DNA of 46,877 bases, taken from assembly GCA_003388555.1 (NCBI GenBank), contig QQVD01000051.1, forward strand, positions 1 through 46,877. The letters are read 5' to 3'. This document shows positions 27,781 through 36,430 of the stretch, piece by piece; the stretch's first letter is position 1; each line of letters starts with the position of its first letter. Made by a program: the position numbers and the translations under genes. The notes under the pieces were generated by a model. It was not told where the DNA came from and made no database searches. It saw only the letters and a list, made by a program, of their open reading frames with translations. This stretch comes from Acidobacteriota bacterium (GTDB lineage Bacteria > Acidobacteriota > Thermoanaerobaculia > Multivoradales > Multivoraceae).

Positions 27781-28248
27781 TCAAGCCATCTTGGCGGCCG
27801 CGTACTTCACCGCCTCGACGATGTTGTGGTACCCGGTGCAGCGGCACAGATTGCCCTTGAGCCCGGCGCGGATCTCCGCCTCGGAGGGCTTCGGGTTCTC
27901 GCTCAACAGGTGAGTCGCCGCCATGATCATGCCCGGCGTGCAGTAGCCGCACTGCAGCCCGTGCTTCTCCCAGAACCCCTCCTGCACCGCCGACAGCCGG
28001 TCTCCGTCGGCGATGCCCTCGATCGTCGTCACGCTGCTGCCGTCGGCCTGCAGCGCGAGCTGGGTGCACGACTTGACGGTCTTGCCGTCGACCATCACGG
28101 TGCAGGCGCCGCAGAGGCTGGTCTCGCAGCCGACGTTGGTGCCGGTGAGCCCCAGCTCCTCGCGCAGGAAGTGCACCAGGAGAGTGCGCGGCTCGACCGT
28201 TCGTTCGTAGGTCTTCCCGTTGACCTGCACTTTGATCGGGACTCCCAT
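27781..28248 (-). CDS. 2Fe-2S small subunit, xanthine dehydrogenase/CoxS family
   Basis: A 155-aa electron-transfer subunit of normal length. The plant-type 2Fe-2S cluster uses Cys41/46/49/61; the second cluster uses Cys100/103 and Cys135/137 (CGYC, CRC). GAGGAGG precedes the ATG by 4 nt. It lies 25 bp upstream of the large-subunit gene. Confidence 0.95.
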   Translation of the reverse strand: MGVPIKVQVNGKTYERTVEPRTLLVHFLREELGLTGTNVGCETSLCGACTVMVDGKTVKSCTQLALQADGSSVTTIEGIADGDRLSAVQEGFWEKHGLQCGYCTPGMIMAATHLLSENPKPSEAEIRAGLKGNLCRCTGYHNIVEAVKYAAAKMA

Positions 28249-28361
28249 CGGACCTCCTCGCGGCCTTGGCGCGCGCTCGTCGTTTCGGATCTCGAAGCTC
28301 TGGTGTTCCTGAGGGTTCTCTCGTCGTCGCGTGGATCGAGGCGAAGCTGCGGCGGCGCGTG

Positions 28362-29129
28362 TCAGGTGCAGGCGCGCAGGTAGAGCGCCACCAGGGCGAC
28401 CGCCAGGAGCACGCCGGCCACCACCAGTGCGGTGCGTGCGCCCCTGGGGAGCAGTTCCTTCGACATCTCGCGGGCGAACTCGCGCGCGAACTCCGCCTGG
28501 CTGGGAGCATCGGGCAGACGCTCGCTCTCCAGCCGATCGGTCGTCGGGACCTTGCGCGGGGTCGCGGCCCCGTCGCCGCCGGCCGCCTCGGCAGCCGTTC
28601 GCGGCGGTGCAGACTCGGTCGAAGCGGCGGTCGCCCTGTCGGACTCGGCGTCCGCTGGCGCTGCTCCGGTGCTCTCGCTCTCTCGCTCGGCCAGCGCGTC
28701 CAGCTGCCGGCCCAGACCGGCGAGGCCCTGGCGCGTGATCACCTTGGCCGAGCTGTCGAGCAGGCGCTGGCCGACCGAGGCGATGCGGCCGCCCACCTGG
28801 GCGTCGATGTCGTAGTGCAGCAGCGTGCCGCCCTCCGACTCCTCGAGCCGCAGGGTGCCGTTGCCGTTCATGAAGCCCGGGGCGCCCTTGCCCTCGATCG
28901 CCATCCGGTAGCCCTCGGGCTGGCGCAGGTCCGAGAGCACCACGCCGCCCTGGAAGACCCCCTGCACCGGGCCGACCTTCATCTTCAGCTTGCCGGCGTA
29001 CTCGTTCTCGCCGACCTGTTCGAGGTCCTCGCAGCCGGGCAGGGTGCGCGAGAGGATCTCGGGATCGAGCAGTGCGCGCCACACCCGCTCGCGGGGGTGG
29101 GGGTAGTGCTCCTGGCCGGTGATCTTCAT
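28362..29129 (-). CDS. CoxG-like SRPBCC protein with C-terminal membrane anchor
   Basis: A 255-aa protein. Residues 1-150 are an SRPBCC/CoxG domain ([17 protein letters not shown] ... [15 protein letters not shown]). A disordered Ala/Ser/Glu linker follows, then a C-terminal hydrophobic helix ([18 protein letters not shown]). CoxG recruits the mature hydroxylase to the membrane, and the tail anchor fits that role. It is the first gene of the operon, 113 bp ahead of the Fe-S subunit. No CoxD/E/F maturation genes are seen in the window. Confidence 0.88.
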   Translation of the reverse strand: MKITGQEHYPHPRERVWRALLDPEILSRTLPGCEDLEQVGENEYAGKLKMKVGPVQGVFQGGVVLSDLRQPEGYRMAIEGKGAPGFMNGNGTLRLEESEGGTLLHYDIDAQVGGRIASVGQRLLDSSAKVITRQGLAGLGRQLDALAERESESTGAAPADAESDRATAASTESAPPRTAAEAAGGDGAATPRKVPTTDRLESERLPDAPSQAEFAREFAREMSKELLPRGARTALVVAGVLLAVALVALYLRACT

Positions 29130-29395
29130 GTCTGGCTGCAGCCCGCTACGCACCTGGCGCTCCGTCGCGGCTCCGGTGCGCGTTCCGTGCCGGCCGTCAG
29201 GCCGGTCCAGGGGACCCGCGCTGCCGGTCGTGGGTGCGGCGCCTGGGCGTCGCGGTCCGTTCGCAGGTGGCGGCGGATGGGTCTCGTTTTCTACCACAGC
29301 CCGGGCTGTCCAGGAGCGGGTGGCCGGGGGCTCCGGTGCGCGGCGTCCGGCGCCGCGGCCACGGCCCCGCGATGGTCCGCGGCAGCGTGCGCTGG

Positions 29396-29401
29396 TACTC
29401 T
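29396..29401 (+). promoter_or_regulatory. Putative -10 (TACTCT) for the radical SAM gene
   Basis: Ends 10 nt before ATG 29412; the transcript would have a leader of only a few nucleotides. The 282-bp gap shared with the divergent CoxG-like gene shows no other gene. Confidence 0.4.
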
Positions 29402-29411
29402 GAGAGCCACG

Positions 29412-30692
29412 ATGGGCGTCGACGATTCCACCGCCTCCGGGCCGCCGCCGGCCTCGCTGCGCGACGACCGGTCGGCCTCGCCGTCGCCTCTGGACGGCGA
29501 GGGGCCGGGTCGCGTAGATCTCGGTGTGCAGGCGCTGAGTGACGATTCCGGGACGACCGCCGCGGGCCCGCTGCTGCCGGACCCGTTCCTGCACGTCGGC
29601 GACGACCGGATCTACAGCCCGCTGACCGACCGCCTCCTGGTCGACGGCGATCCCCTCTACGCAGCGCTGCGCTCGGTGCTCGACGGCAGCGGCTCTGCCG
29701 AGCGTCTCCCCGAGGCCCAGCGCCGCCGGCTGCACGCCGACCGGTGGCTGCTGCGCGACCCCGCCGCCAGGGCCTACGACTTCCGGCTCAAGTACGTCTC
29801 GATCGAGACCCACACGGTGTGCAACCAGCGCTGCTTCTTCTGCCCGGTCTCCTTCGAGCAGCGCCACAGCCACTTCATGGAGACCCGCTTCTTCGAGCGC
29901 ATCGTGCTCGAGCTCACCGCCTGGCGCGAGACGATCGAGGCGGTGTGGCTGATGCTCTACAACGAGCCGTCGCTCGATCGCCGCATGGTCGAGCAGTGCC
30001 TGACCCTCGAGCGGGCGGGGCTGCCGGCGGCGATCAACACCAACGCCTCGGCGTTCACGCCGGCGAAGACCGACGAGCTGGTCGCGGCGGGAGGGATCGG
30101 ATTCCTGTCGGTCAACCTGTCGACCTTCGATCGCGCCGCCTACGCCAGGGACCGCGGCGCCGACCAGCTCGACCAGGTGCTGCGCAACGTCGACCACATG
30201 AAGGACCGTCCGCTGGCGCGCGAGATGGTGCTGATGGTGCTCGGACAACGCGACGAGGACCACGAGCGCCAGATCGCCGCCGCTCACCAGCGCTACGGTG
30301 GCTCGCGCTTCCGCATCGTCTCCGACGAGATCATGGATCGCGCCGGTTTCCTGGCGGTGGGCCGCAAGGTGCGCCAGGGCGGCGGTCGCCTGGCCGGGTG
30401 CGAGAACGTCGGCTCCAGGCCGCTGCAGCACCTGCACGTGACGCCGCACGGCAAGGTCGTGCTCTGCTGCCAGGACTACGACGCCACCCACGTCGTCGGC
30501 GACCTGCACCGCGAGAGCGTTGCCGAGGTGCTGGGCGGCGAGCGCCTGGCCGAGATGCGCCGCCAGGCCTACGGCCTGAGCCCCGCGGCGGAGGATTTCA
30601 TGTGCTCCAGCTGCGTCTTCGCTCTGCGCGACCACTCGGCGGTGGCGGCGGGCGCCGGCGAGCCGACCGCCTTGCTGCCGGTCCTCGGTTGA
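29412..30692 (+). CDS. Radical SAM / SPASM domain protein of unknown target
   Basis: A 426-aa protein with the radical SAM cluster CNQRCFFC (Cys137/141/144), which cleaves SAM to a radical. A SPASM-like region follows with CC (VLCCQDYD), GDLHRESVAEVLGGERLAEMR and CSSC, typical of auxiliary 4Fe-4S clusters. The first 120 residues (FLHVGDDRIYSPLTDRLL) are not a domain I recognise. SPASM enzymes often modify peptides or other carbon substrates, but no obvious precursor peptide is seen in the flanks. The neighbours are unrelated in function, so the substrate is open. Confidence 0.88.
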   Translation: MGVDDSTASGPPPASLRDDRSASPSPLDGEGPGRVDLGVQALSDDSGTTAAGPLLPDPFLHVGDDRIYSPLTDRLLVDGDPLYAALRSVLDGSGSAERLPEAQRRRLHADRWLLRDPAARAYDFRLKYVSIETHTVCNQRCFFCPVSFEQRHSHFMETRFFERIVLELTAWRETIEAVWLMLYNEPSLDRRMVEQCLTLERAGLPAAINTNASAFTPAKTDELVAAGGIGFLSVNLSTFDRAAYARDRGADQLDQVLRNVDHMKDRPLAREMVLMVLGQRDEDHERQIAAAHQRYGGSRFRIVSDEIMDRAGFLAVGRKVRQGGGRLAGCENVGSRPLQHLHVTPHGKVVLCCQDYDATHVVGDLHRESVAEVLGGERLAEMRRQAYGLSPAAEDFMCSSCVFALRDHSAVAAGAGEPTALLPVLG

Positions 30693-30710
30693 GCCGGGCT
30701 CCGGCCCGGC
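30693..30710. terminator. 7-bp palindromic hairpin between convergent genes
   Basis: GCCGGGC, loop TCCG, GCCCGGC. It begins directly after the radical SAM stop and lies 3 bp before the end of the MBL-fold gene on the other strand. It can serve both transcripts. Confidence 0.6.
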
Positions 30711-30713
30711 AGC

Positions 30714-31766
30714 TCAGCGCGCCTCGTAGAGCGGTGCCGCGTCCTCGCTGCGCTGCACCTCGTCGAGGTTGGCGATGCCGAGCCGGCCGATCTGCTCGAG
30801 ATACTCGACGTGGGCGCCGGTCTCCTCGAGCCCGAGCAGCACGTCGTACCCCTTCAGCGGCCCGAACAGACGCCGCGAGACGTCGGCGACGGTGGTCGGC
30901 TCGGCGCACACCCGCAGCACCTTGTCGAGTCGCTTCTGGTGCGAGGTGCGGATCGCCGCCACCCGCGCCTCCAGGTCCTCGATCGGCTTCTCGTGGCCTC
31001 CGAGGGCGAGGCGGACGCCCGGCAGGGACTCGACCTTGCGCAACGACTCCAGGTAGTGCCAGAGACCGGTGTGCAGGGTGACGCTCTCCGGCGACTGGTG
31101 CGGAGTGATCCGCGCCAGCACGTGATCGGCGCTGAGCAGCAGGTCGCCGAGCCTCAGGCACACCTGGCCCGGGCAGTGTCCAGGCACGTGCAGCACCTCG
31201 ATGCCGAGGTCGCGCTCGCCGGCCCCGGTCGACCCGGTCGGCACCAGCACGGGTCGGCCCTCCTCGAGCGCGAACTCGACCGTCGTCGAGCGGTGCATGC
31301 GCTTGGGGAACTCGTACATCGTCATCAGCTCGTCGCTCGAAGCTGCCGACAGCCCGGCGCGGAGCAGGAAGCGGCGCAGCGCGTGCGCCGTCTGCACGAC
31401 GCGCTCCTCGTAGTGGGTCAGCACCCTGCGGTCCAGCGGGTGGATGCCGACCGGAGCCGGAGTGTGCGAGCGCACGAAGCCCAGGCCCCCGAAGTGGTCC
31501 ATGTGGCCGTGGGTGATCAGGATCGCGCGCACCTCGTCGAGGCGCACCGCGACGCCGAAGGTCTCGCCGATCGATTCGAGCGCCCGCGCCAGGTTCTGGT
31601 GCGAGGCAGGGCGCGCCGAGCCGGTGTCGACCAGCACCAGGCCGTTGCCGTCGTCGATGACGTACTGGTTGCCGAAGAAGTTCGGGAACACCTCGGTGCA
31701 CACCGCATAGACGGTGCGTCCGTCGGACGTCTGGTGGCGGGCCGGGCTGTCGACGCGGGTCTTCAC
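30714..31766 (-). CDS. MBL-fold metallo-hydrolase
   Basis: A 350-aa protein with the metal-binding HGHMDH (His86, His88, Asp90, His91), then GHCPGQ, SADH and a late GGHEKP, as in glyoxalase II-like hydrolases that use two metal ions. A C-terminal helical domain (HQKRLDKVLRVCAEP ... EETGAHVEYLEQIG) resembles the winged-helix tail of LACTB2-like proteins. The start is GTG 31766, which fits the domain start and sits 8 nt after a minus-strand TAGGGT hexamer. The substrate is unknown (thioester, lactone or RNA are possible). Confidence 0.88.
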   Translation of the reverse strand: MKTRVDSPARHQTSDGRTVYAVCTEVFPNFFGNQYVIDDGNGLVLVDTGSARPASHQNLARALESIGETFGVAVRLDEVRAILITHGHMDHFGGLGFVRSHTPAPVGIHPLDRRVLTHYEERVVQTAHALRRFLLRAGLSAASSDELMTMYEFPKRMHRSTTVEFALEEGRPVLVPTGSTGAGERDLGIEVLHVPGHCPGQVCLRLGDLLLSADHVLARITPHQSPESVTLHTGLWHYLESLRKVESLPGVRLALGGHEKPIEDLEARVAAIRTSHQKRLDKVLRVCAEPTTVADVSRRLFGPLKGYDVLLGLEETGAHVEYLEQIGRLGIANLDEVQRSEDAAPLYEAR

Positions 31767-31853
31767 GGCGCTGCACCCTATCCCGGCCTCGACATCCCGG
31801 CTTCGTGATCGGCTCGGGCGCCGGTCTCGGCCGTCGCGCCGCGCGAGCGGTGA

Positions 31854-31859
31854 CAGACT
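31854..31859 (+). promoter_or_regulatory. Putative -10 (CAGACT), leaderless MscS transcript
   Basis: Ends 6 nt before ATG 31866, giving a predicted start at the ATG. It is weaker than the other hexamers because its first base is C. Confidence 0.3.
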
Positions 31860-31865
31860 GTCCTC

Positions 31866-32840
31866 ATGGAGGCCCCTCGCAGCTGGTTCGAGTTCCTCTT
31901 CGGGCTCTCGTCCGAGCAGCAGATCGACCTCGCCTACAGCCTGGCCCTCCTGCTGACGGTGATCCTGCTGCGCTGGCTGCTGCTGCGCATCGTCTTCGCG
32001 CGCAGCGAGGACGTGCGGGTGCGCTTCCGCTGGCGCAAGGTGACCGCCTATCTGGCGACGATCGTCGTCGCCTTCGGCCTGATGCGCATCTGGCTCGGCG
32101 GCGTCACCGGGCTGGCCACCTATCTCGGCCTGCTCTCCGCCGGCGTCGCGATCGCCCTGCGCGATCCCCTGGTCAACCTGGCGGCGTGGGTCTTCCTGCT
32201 CTGGCGCAAGCCGTTCGAGGTCGGCGATCGCATCGAGGTCGACTCGGTGGCCGGCGACGTCGTCGACATCCGCATCTTCCAGTTCACCCTGATGGAGATC
32301 GGCAACTGGGTGCACGCCGACCAGAGCACCGGCCGCGTTCTGCATCTGCCGAACGGCGTCGTCTTCAACAAGCCTCTGGCCAACTACACCAAGGGGTTCC
32401 AGTTCATCTGGAACGAGATCGAGGTGATGGTCACCTTCGAGAGCGACTGGCGGGCGGCCAAGCAGATCCTCCAGGAGCTCGGCGAGCGCCACTCGCAGCA
32501 TCTCAGCGAGCAGGCGGCCGAGCAGGTAAGGCGCGCCAGCCAGCGCTACATGATCTTCTACAGCAAGTTGACGCCGCGCACCTACACGGCGGTGGCCGCC
32601 AGCGGCGTGCTGCTCACCCTGCGCTACCTGTGCGATCCTCGCCGCCGGCGAGGCAGCGCCGAGGAGATCTGGGAGGACGTGCTCGACGCGTTCGCCGCCC
32701 GCCCGGACATCGACTTCGCCTACCCGACCCAGCGCTTCTACGACAACCGGCTGGAGGGCAAACGGGAGGCGCGGGCGCCGCTACGTCCACGAGCGACGGG
32801 GGAGGCGGCTGGCGTCGAGGCGCCCCGGGGCGACGAGTAG
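31866..32840 (+). CDS. MscS-family mechanosensitive channel
   Basis: A 324-aa protein. Membrane helices lie at about residues 20-40, 60-80 and 85-110, with the pore helix GLLSAGVAIALRDPLVNLAAWVF. The MscS beta domain follows (FEVGDRIEVDSVAGDVVDI ... HLPNGVVFNKPLANYT). It releases solutes on hypo-osmotic shock. A cytosolic C-terminal region has RASQRYMIFYSKLTPRTY. The stop lies 7 bp from the convergent cotransporter gene. Confidence 0.92.
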   Translation: MEAPRSWFEFLFGLSSEQQIDLAYSLALLLTVILLRWLLLRIVFARSEDVRVRFRWRKVTAYLATIVVAFGLMRIWLGGVTGLATYLGLLSAGVAIALRDPLVNLAAWVFLLWRKPFEVGDRIEVDSVAGDVVDIRIFQFTLMEIGNWVHADQSTGRVLHLPNGVVFNKPLANYTKGFQFIWNEIEVMVTFESDWRAAKQILQELGERHSQHLSEQAAEQVRRASQRYMIFYSKLTPRTYTAVAASGVLLTLRYLCDPRRRRGSAEEIWEDVLDAFAARPDIDFAYPTQRFYDNRLEGKREARAPLRPRATGEAAGVEAPRGDE

Positions 32841-32847
32841 GAGGAGC

Positions 32848-35073
32848 TCAGGACTCCTCGCCGGAGCGCTGCAGCAGGCGTCCGGCGAAGGGGCCCGCGG
32901 CGTGCACCAGGATCACGGTAGGCAGGTCGCCGACGAGCGTCGTGAGGCGCTGCGCGTAGAGGTCCTCGGCGCCCGGCTCCACCTCCTGCAGCCCCATCAG
33001 CACCAGGTCGGCGTGGCGCGACTCGCGGTGGATCACGTCCTGCACGGTCTCGCCCTGCGGGCGTTGGAAGACCACCGGCTCGGCGTGGATGCGGGTGCGC
33101 TCGAGCAACTTCTGCAGACCGCGTTCGGTCTGGTCGTGGGTCATGGTGCTGGTGGTGATCGTCTTGACATGGATCCGTGCCTTCGACCAGACCCTGTTGG
33201 CGGTGACCAGGTAGGCAAGCAGCAGCAGCATGTCGCCGTTGTTCTGCAGCCCGCCCCACCAGACGTCGATGCGCCGCAGATCGGTCGACCAGGTGCGCGG
33301 CGCCAGTCGACAGAGGATGGTCGACTTGCCCAGGCGCGCGGCCTGCCTGGCGATGCGCAGGTGAGTCGCCATGCGGCCAGGCTGGGTGCTCCAACCGAGC
33401 ATCAGGGTGTTCGAGGTCAGGCCGGCGATGCCGTTGGCCTGCACCACCTGCAGCACGCCCTGCTCGAGGTTCTCGGCGATGTCGACCTCGGGAAAGGCGA
33501 CCAGCTCGTTGTGGTGCAGCAGCCGGCTCATCTCGTCGAGCTCTTCGGCGACCCGCGCCGACTGCCGTTCGAAGTCGCCGATGAGGACCTTGCTGACGGT
33601 GAGGATGCCGCGCCCCTGGTTGAGCCATGCGGCGATGCGCACGAGATCCATGCGCCGTTCGAGGTCGCCGGCGAAGACCAGGATGTGCGGCCGCCAGTTG
33701 CGCGGATCCATCGGCAGGTCGCGCAGCTTGAGCAGCAGCGCGCGGGTGAGCGACATCAGTGCGCCGTAGCGCAGGTCGCCCCACGCCGCCGACATCGACC
33801 GCCGTCGCAGTCCGAGGTAGAGGCCGATCTCGAGCACGATGGCGATCAGCGCCGCCAGCGGGTGGATGAGGAACATGACCCACACGCAGCCGGCCGCCCC
33901 TGCCAGCGAGACGACCCAGGGCACCTGCACCGCCGGCCGGTACGACGGCGAGCCGACCAGCCTCTCGATTCCGGCGACCAGGTTGATCACCGCGTAGGTG
34001 GTCAGGAAGAACATGGTCAGCACCGGAGCGACCGCGTTGAGATCGCCTAGCGCCACGGCAGCGAGGGCCACCGCGGTCGCCAGCAGGTGCGGCAGCCTGG
34101 TGGCCCAGCGCGAGCGCGCCAGACGCCCGGGCAGGCGCGGCAGCACCCGGTCGTCGATCAGCTTCTCGAGCGTGCGCGGGGCTCCCAGCACACTGCCGAG
34201 GGCGGAGGAGAGGATGGCGCCGAAGAGAGCGGGGTGGATCAGCCACGGCACCGCCGCGACGCCGAACCAGACCAGGTTGTCGGTCATCAGGGTCTCGGCG
34301 TCGGTGGCGGCGGCGAGCACGATGGGCACCGTCAGGTAGACGCCCATGCCGACCAGCACCGCGGCCAGCGTGCCGCGCGGGATGCTGCGCGCCGGATCGG
34401 CGAGATCGCCGCTCAACGACACCCCCGCCATGAGCCCGGTGACCGCCGGGAAGAAGACCGCGAAGACCACCCAGAAGGGTGCTGCCGCCTCGCCTCCCGA
34501 CCACAGCGGCGGCGAAGCCGGCGTTCCGTCGAGGGCGCCGACGACGAGTGAGGCGAGCGCTGCGGCGATGGCGATGAGGATCGGGATCTGCATCCGCAGC
34601 GCCAGGTTGGTGCTGCGGCCGGCGACCAGCGCCACCGCCAGCACCGTGCACGCCGCCACCGTGCGGAGCGGGGCGTCGGGCCAGAAGAGCCGCAGGCCCT
34701 CGGCGAAGCCGAAGGAGTAGAGGGTGAGCGAGAAGGTCTGCGCCAGGAAGAGCGGCACGCCGATCGCCCCGCCGATCTCGAGGCCGAGGGAGCGGGAGAT
34801 CATGAAGTAGGCGCCGCCGACGCCGACCTGCATGTTGGTGGCGATCGCCGAGACCGAGAGGGCGGTGGCGATGGTGATGCTGTGGGCCAGCAGCACGATG
34901 GCCAGTGCGGGCAGCAGGCCGACGTTGCCGACCACCCAGCCGGTGCGGATGAACAGCACCACGCCGAGGATCGTCAGCAGCGACGGCGTGAAGACGCCCA
35001 GGAAGGTGCCGAGCTTGCGCCTCGGAGCGCCGGGGGCGTGGTCGATCGTCCGATGGGCGGTGCCTGACGTCAT
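32848..35073 (-). CDS. Cation-chloride cotransporter-like APC permease
   Basis: A 741-aa protein of the SLC12/APC superfamily: about 12 membrane helices over residues 20-440 (LGTFLGVFTPSLLTILGVVLFIRTGW near the start), then a cytosolic C-terminal domain of about 290 residues (VFAGDLERRMDLVRIAAWLNQG...) as in bacterial cation-chloride cotransporters. It probably moves K+/Cl- or amino-acid-type solutes. ATG 35073 is preferred; a TTG at 35166 would add 31 Arg/Ala/Pro-rich residues that look non-coding. A minus-strand TGTAAT at 35182-35177 may be its -10. Confidence 0.85.
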   Translation of the reverse strand: MTSGTAHRTIDHAPGAPRRKLGTFLGVFTPSLLTILGVVLFIRTGWVVGNVGLLPALAIVLLAHSITIATALSVSAIATNMQVGVGGAYFMISRSLGLEIGGAIGVPLFLAQTFSLTLYSFGFAEGLRLFWPDAPLRTVAACTVLAVALVAGRSTNLALRMQIPILIAIAAALASLVVGALDGTPASPPLWSGGEAAAPFWVVFAVFFPAVTGLMAGVSLSGDLADPARSIPRGTLAAVLVGMGVYLTVPIVLAAATDAETLMTDNLVWFGVAAVPWLIHPALFGAILSSALGSVLGAPRTLEKLIDDRVLPRLPGRLARSRWATRLPHLLATAVALAAVALGDLNAVAPVLTMFFLTTYAVINLVAGIERLVGSPSYRPAVQVPWVVSLAGAAGCVWVMFLIHPLAALIAIVLEIGLYLGLRRRSMSAAWGDLRYGALMSLTRALLLKLRDLPMDPRNWRPHILVFAGDLERRMDLVRIAAWLNQGRGILTVSKVLIGDFERQSARVAEELDEMSRLLHHNELVAFPEVDIAENLEQGVLQVVQANGIAGLTSNTLMLGWSTQPGRMATHLRIARQAARLGKSTILCRLAPRTWSTDLRRIDVWWGGLQNNGDMLLLLAYLVTANRVWSKARIHVKTITTSTMTHDQTERGLQKLLERTRIHAEPVVFQRPQGETVQDVIHRESRHADLVLMGLQEVEPGAEDLYAQRLTTLVGDLPTVILVHAAGPFAGRLLQRSGEES

Positions 35074-35217
35074 CCCGGCGATCCCCGGATCCGGCGGGAT
35101 CCGTCGTGCGCCGGCCACTGCTCGCGCAGTCGCAGAGGCCGGGCGGCCGCTGCGAGCGTGCGACAAAGGAACCGGGATTACAAGGTGAGGATCAGCTGCC
35201 GGGAGCCGATGGCGTCT

Positions 35218-36111
35218 TCACAGGCGCACCACCAGCGCCACCGTCAGCACCTGGTCGAGCTCCTCGAGCTCGCGCACCACGCTCTCGCCGGTCGGCTGCT
35301 CGTCCTGGTCGAGCAGCGCCACGCGGGTCAACGCCGGCAGGTTGTCGTAGAGCCACTGCAGGGAGACCTTGAGGGCGAGTCGATCCGTCATGCTGACGGC
35401 GATGGCGTTGGTCATGTCGGCGCGCACGTCTTCACTCTCGTCGACGTTGCCGTCGAGCACCAGCACGTTGGTGTACTCGGCGTTGCCGAACGGTCGCGCG
35501 TAGTCCCAGCCGAAGCGCACGCCGAGGAACGAGTCCTCGACCTGGGGGTTGGCGATCAGGTCGTCCTGGGTGGTGTAGGTGAGGCCGTAGTCGGTCTTGA
35601 AGTGCCCGTCGTCACCCTCCCACCAGGTGTTGCCGACGCCGGCGGTGGCCACGGTGCGCGAGTCGTAGCCGGCGAACTCGTTGCGCGTCCACTCGGCGCC
35701 GGCGAACCAGTAGGTGCGCTCGGAGAGATCGCGGTCGTAGCGCAGGCCAAGCGAGTACTTCTCGGCGGTCAGCTCGCTGCTCGAACGCTCGACCAGCTGG
35801 AAGTCGTCCGGAGTGCCGATCGCGAAACGCTGGAACGACGTCGACTCGGAGCGCAGCGCGCTGGCGCTGAACACCAGAGTGGCGTTCTCCCAGTCCCGCT
35901 TCAGCTCGTTCTTGAAACCGAGCGTGGTCGACTCGGAGTTGCCGTCGATGCCGACGAAGCTCAGCTCCGCCTTGTCCGACCAGCCGAGCTCGGGCTCGTC
36001 CTGGGCGAGCGCCGGGAAGCTCGCGAGGAGCCCCACGAGGACCAGCGCCACGCCAGGCAGGGGCAGCGACGTTGTGGCGATCGGTCGGTCGGGACGGTGC
36101 GGGACGGACAT
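35218..36111 (-). CDS. DUF481 outer-membrane protein (YdiY-like)
   Basis: A 297-aa protein with a signal peptide ending FPALAQD (cleavage near residue 36). The rest is alternating beta strands with aromatic ends, and it closes in a hydrophobic strand (QVLTVALVVRL) typical of outer-membrane barrels. DUF481 proteins of this kind are often induced by salt or acid stress. GGAGAA precedes the ATG. It is 144 bp upstream of the cotransporter on the same strand, and both may be expressed together. Confidence 0.85.
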   Translation of the reverse strand: MSVPHRPDRPIATTSLPLPGVALVLVGLLASFPALAQDEPELGWSDKAELSFVGIDGNSESTTLGFKNELKRDWENATLVFSASALRSESTSFQRFAIGTPDDFQLVERSSSELTAEKYSLGLRYDRDLSERTYWFAGAEWTRNEFAGYDSRTVATAGVGNTWWEGDDGHFKTDYGLTYTTQDDLIANPQVEDSFLGVRFGWDYARPFGNAEYTNVLVLDGNVDESEDVRADMTNAIAVSMTDRLALKVSLQWLYDNLPALTRVALLDQDEQPTGESVVRELEELDQVLTVALVVRL

Positions 36112-36430
36112 GGGATTCTCCAGGGCTGTGACGGTCGGGACCGTCGATCTCTACGAGCTCGACGCGCGGCATGCGCGGTGCGGGAGCGGGACGGTCCCGC
36201 CGTGGGTGTCGAGGATCCGCCGGGGCGTAGGCGCCGTCGCGGTCGTTCCTGCAGCGGTCTTCGCGCTTCGGCGCCCGGCGGACGAGGGCGCTGCTGCGGC
36301 GCCGCGCCCGGACAACCGTGTGGACCGCACGGGCCGGCCAGAGCGGTCGTCGGCCGGGTGCTACGCTTGGGCCACAACAAGTGAAGTCTGTGCGTCGAGA
36401 ATTCCACCGGCTGTCGCCAGAGGAGGTCCT
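36112..36430. promoter_or_regulatory. Divergent intergenic region with palindromes
   Basis: A 319-bp gene-free gap. GACGGT-CGGG-ACCGTC is at 36130-36145 and CGGGAC-G-GTCCCG at 36187-36199; both contain a GACGGTC-type box and may be repressor or activator sites. A plus-strand TACGCT at 36362-36367 is a candidate -10 for the channel gene at 36431. Confidence 0.4.

Noticed and set aside
35074-35166. TTG start for the cotransporter-like gene
   Set aside because: Adds 31 low-complexity residues; ATG 35073 fits the family start better, though the choice is not proven.
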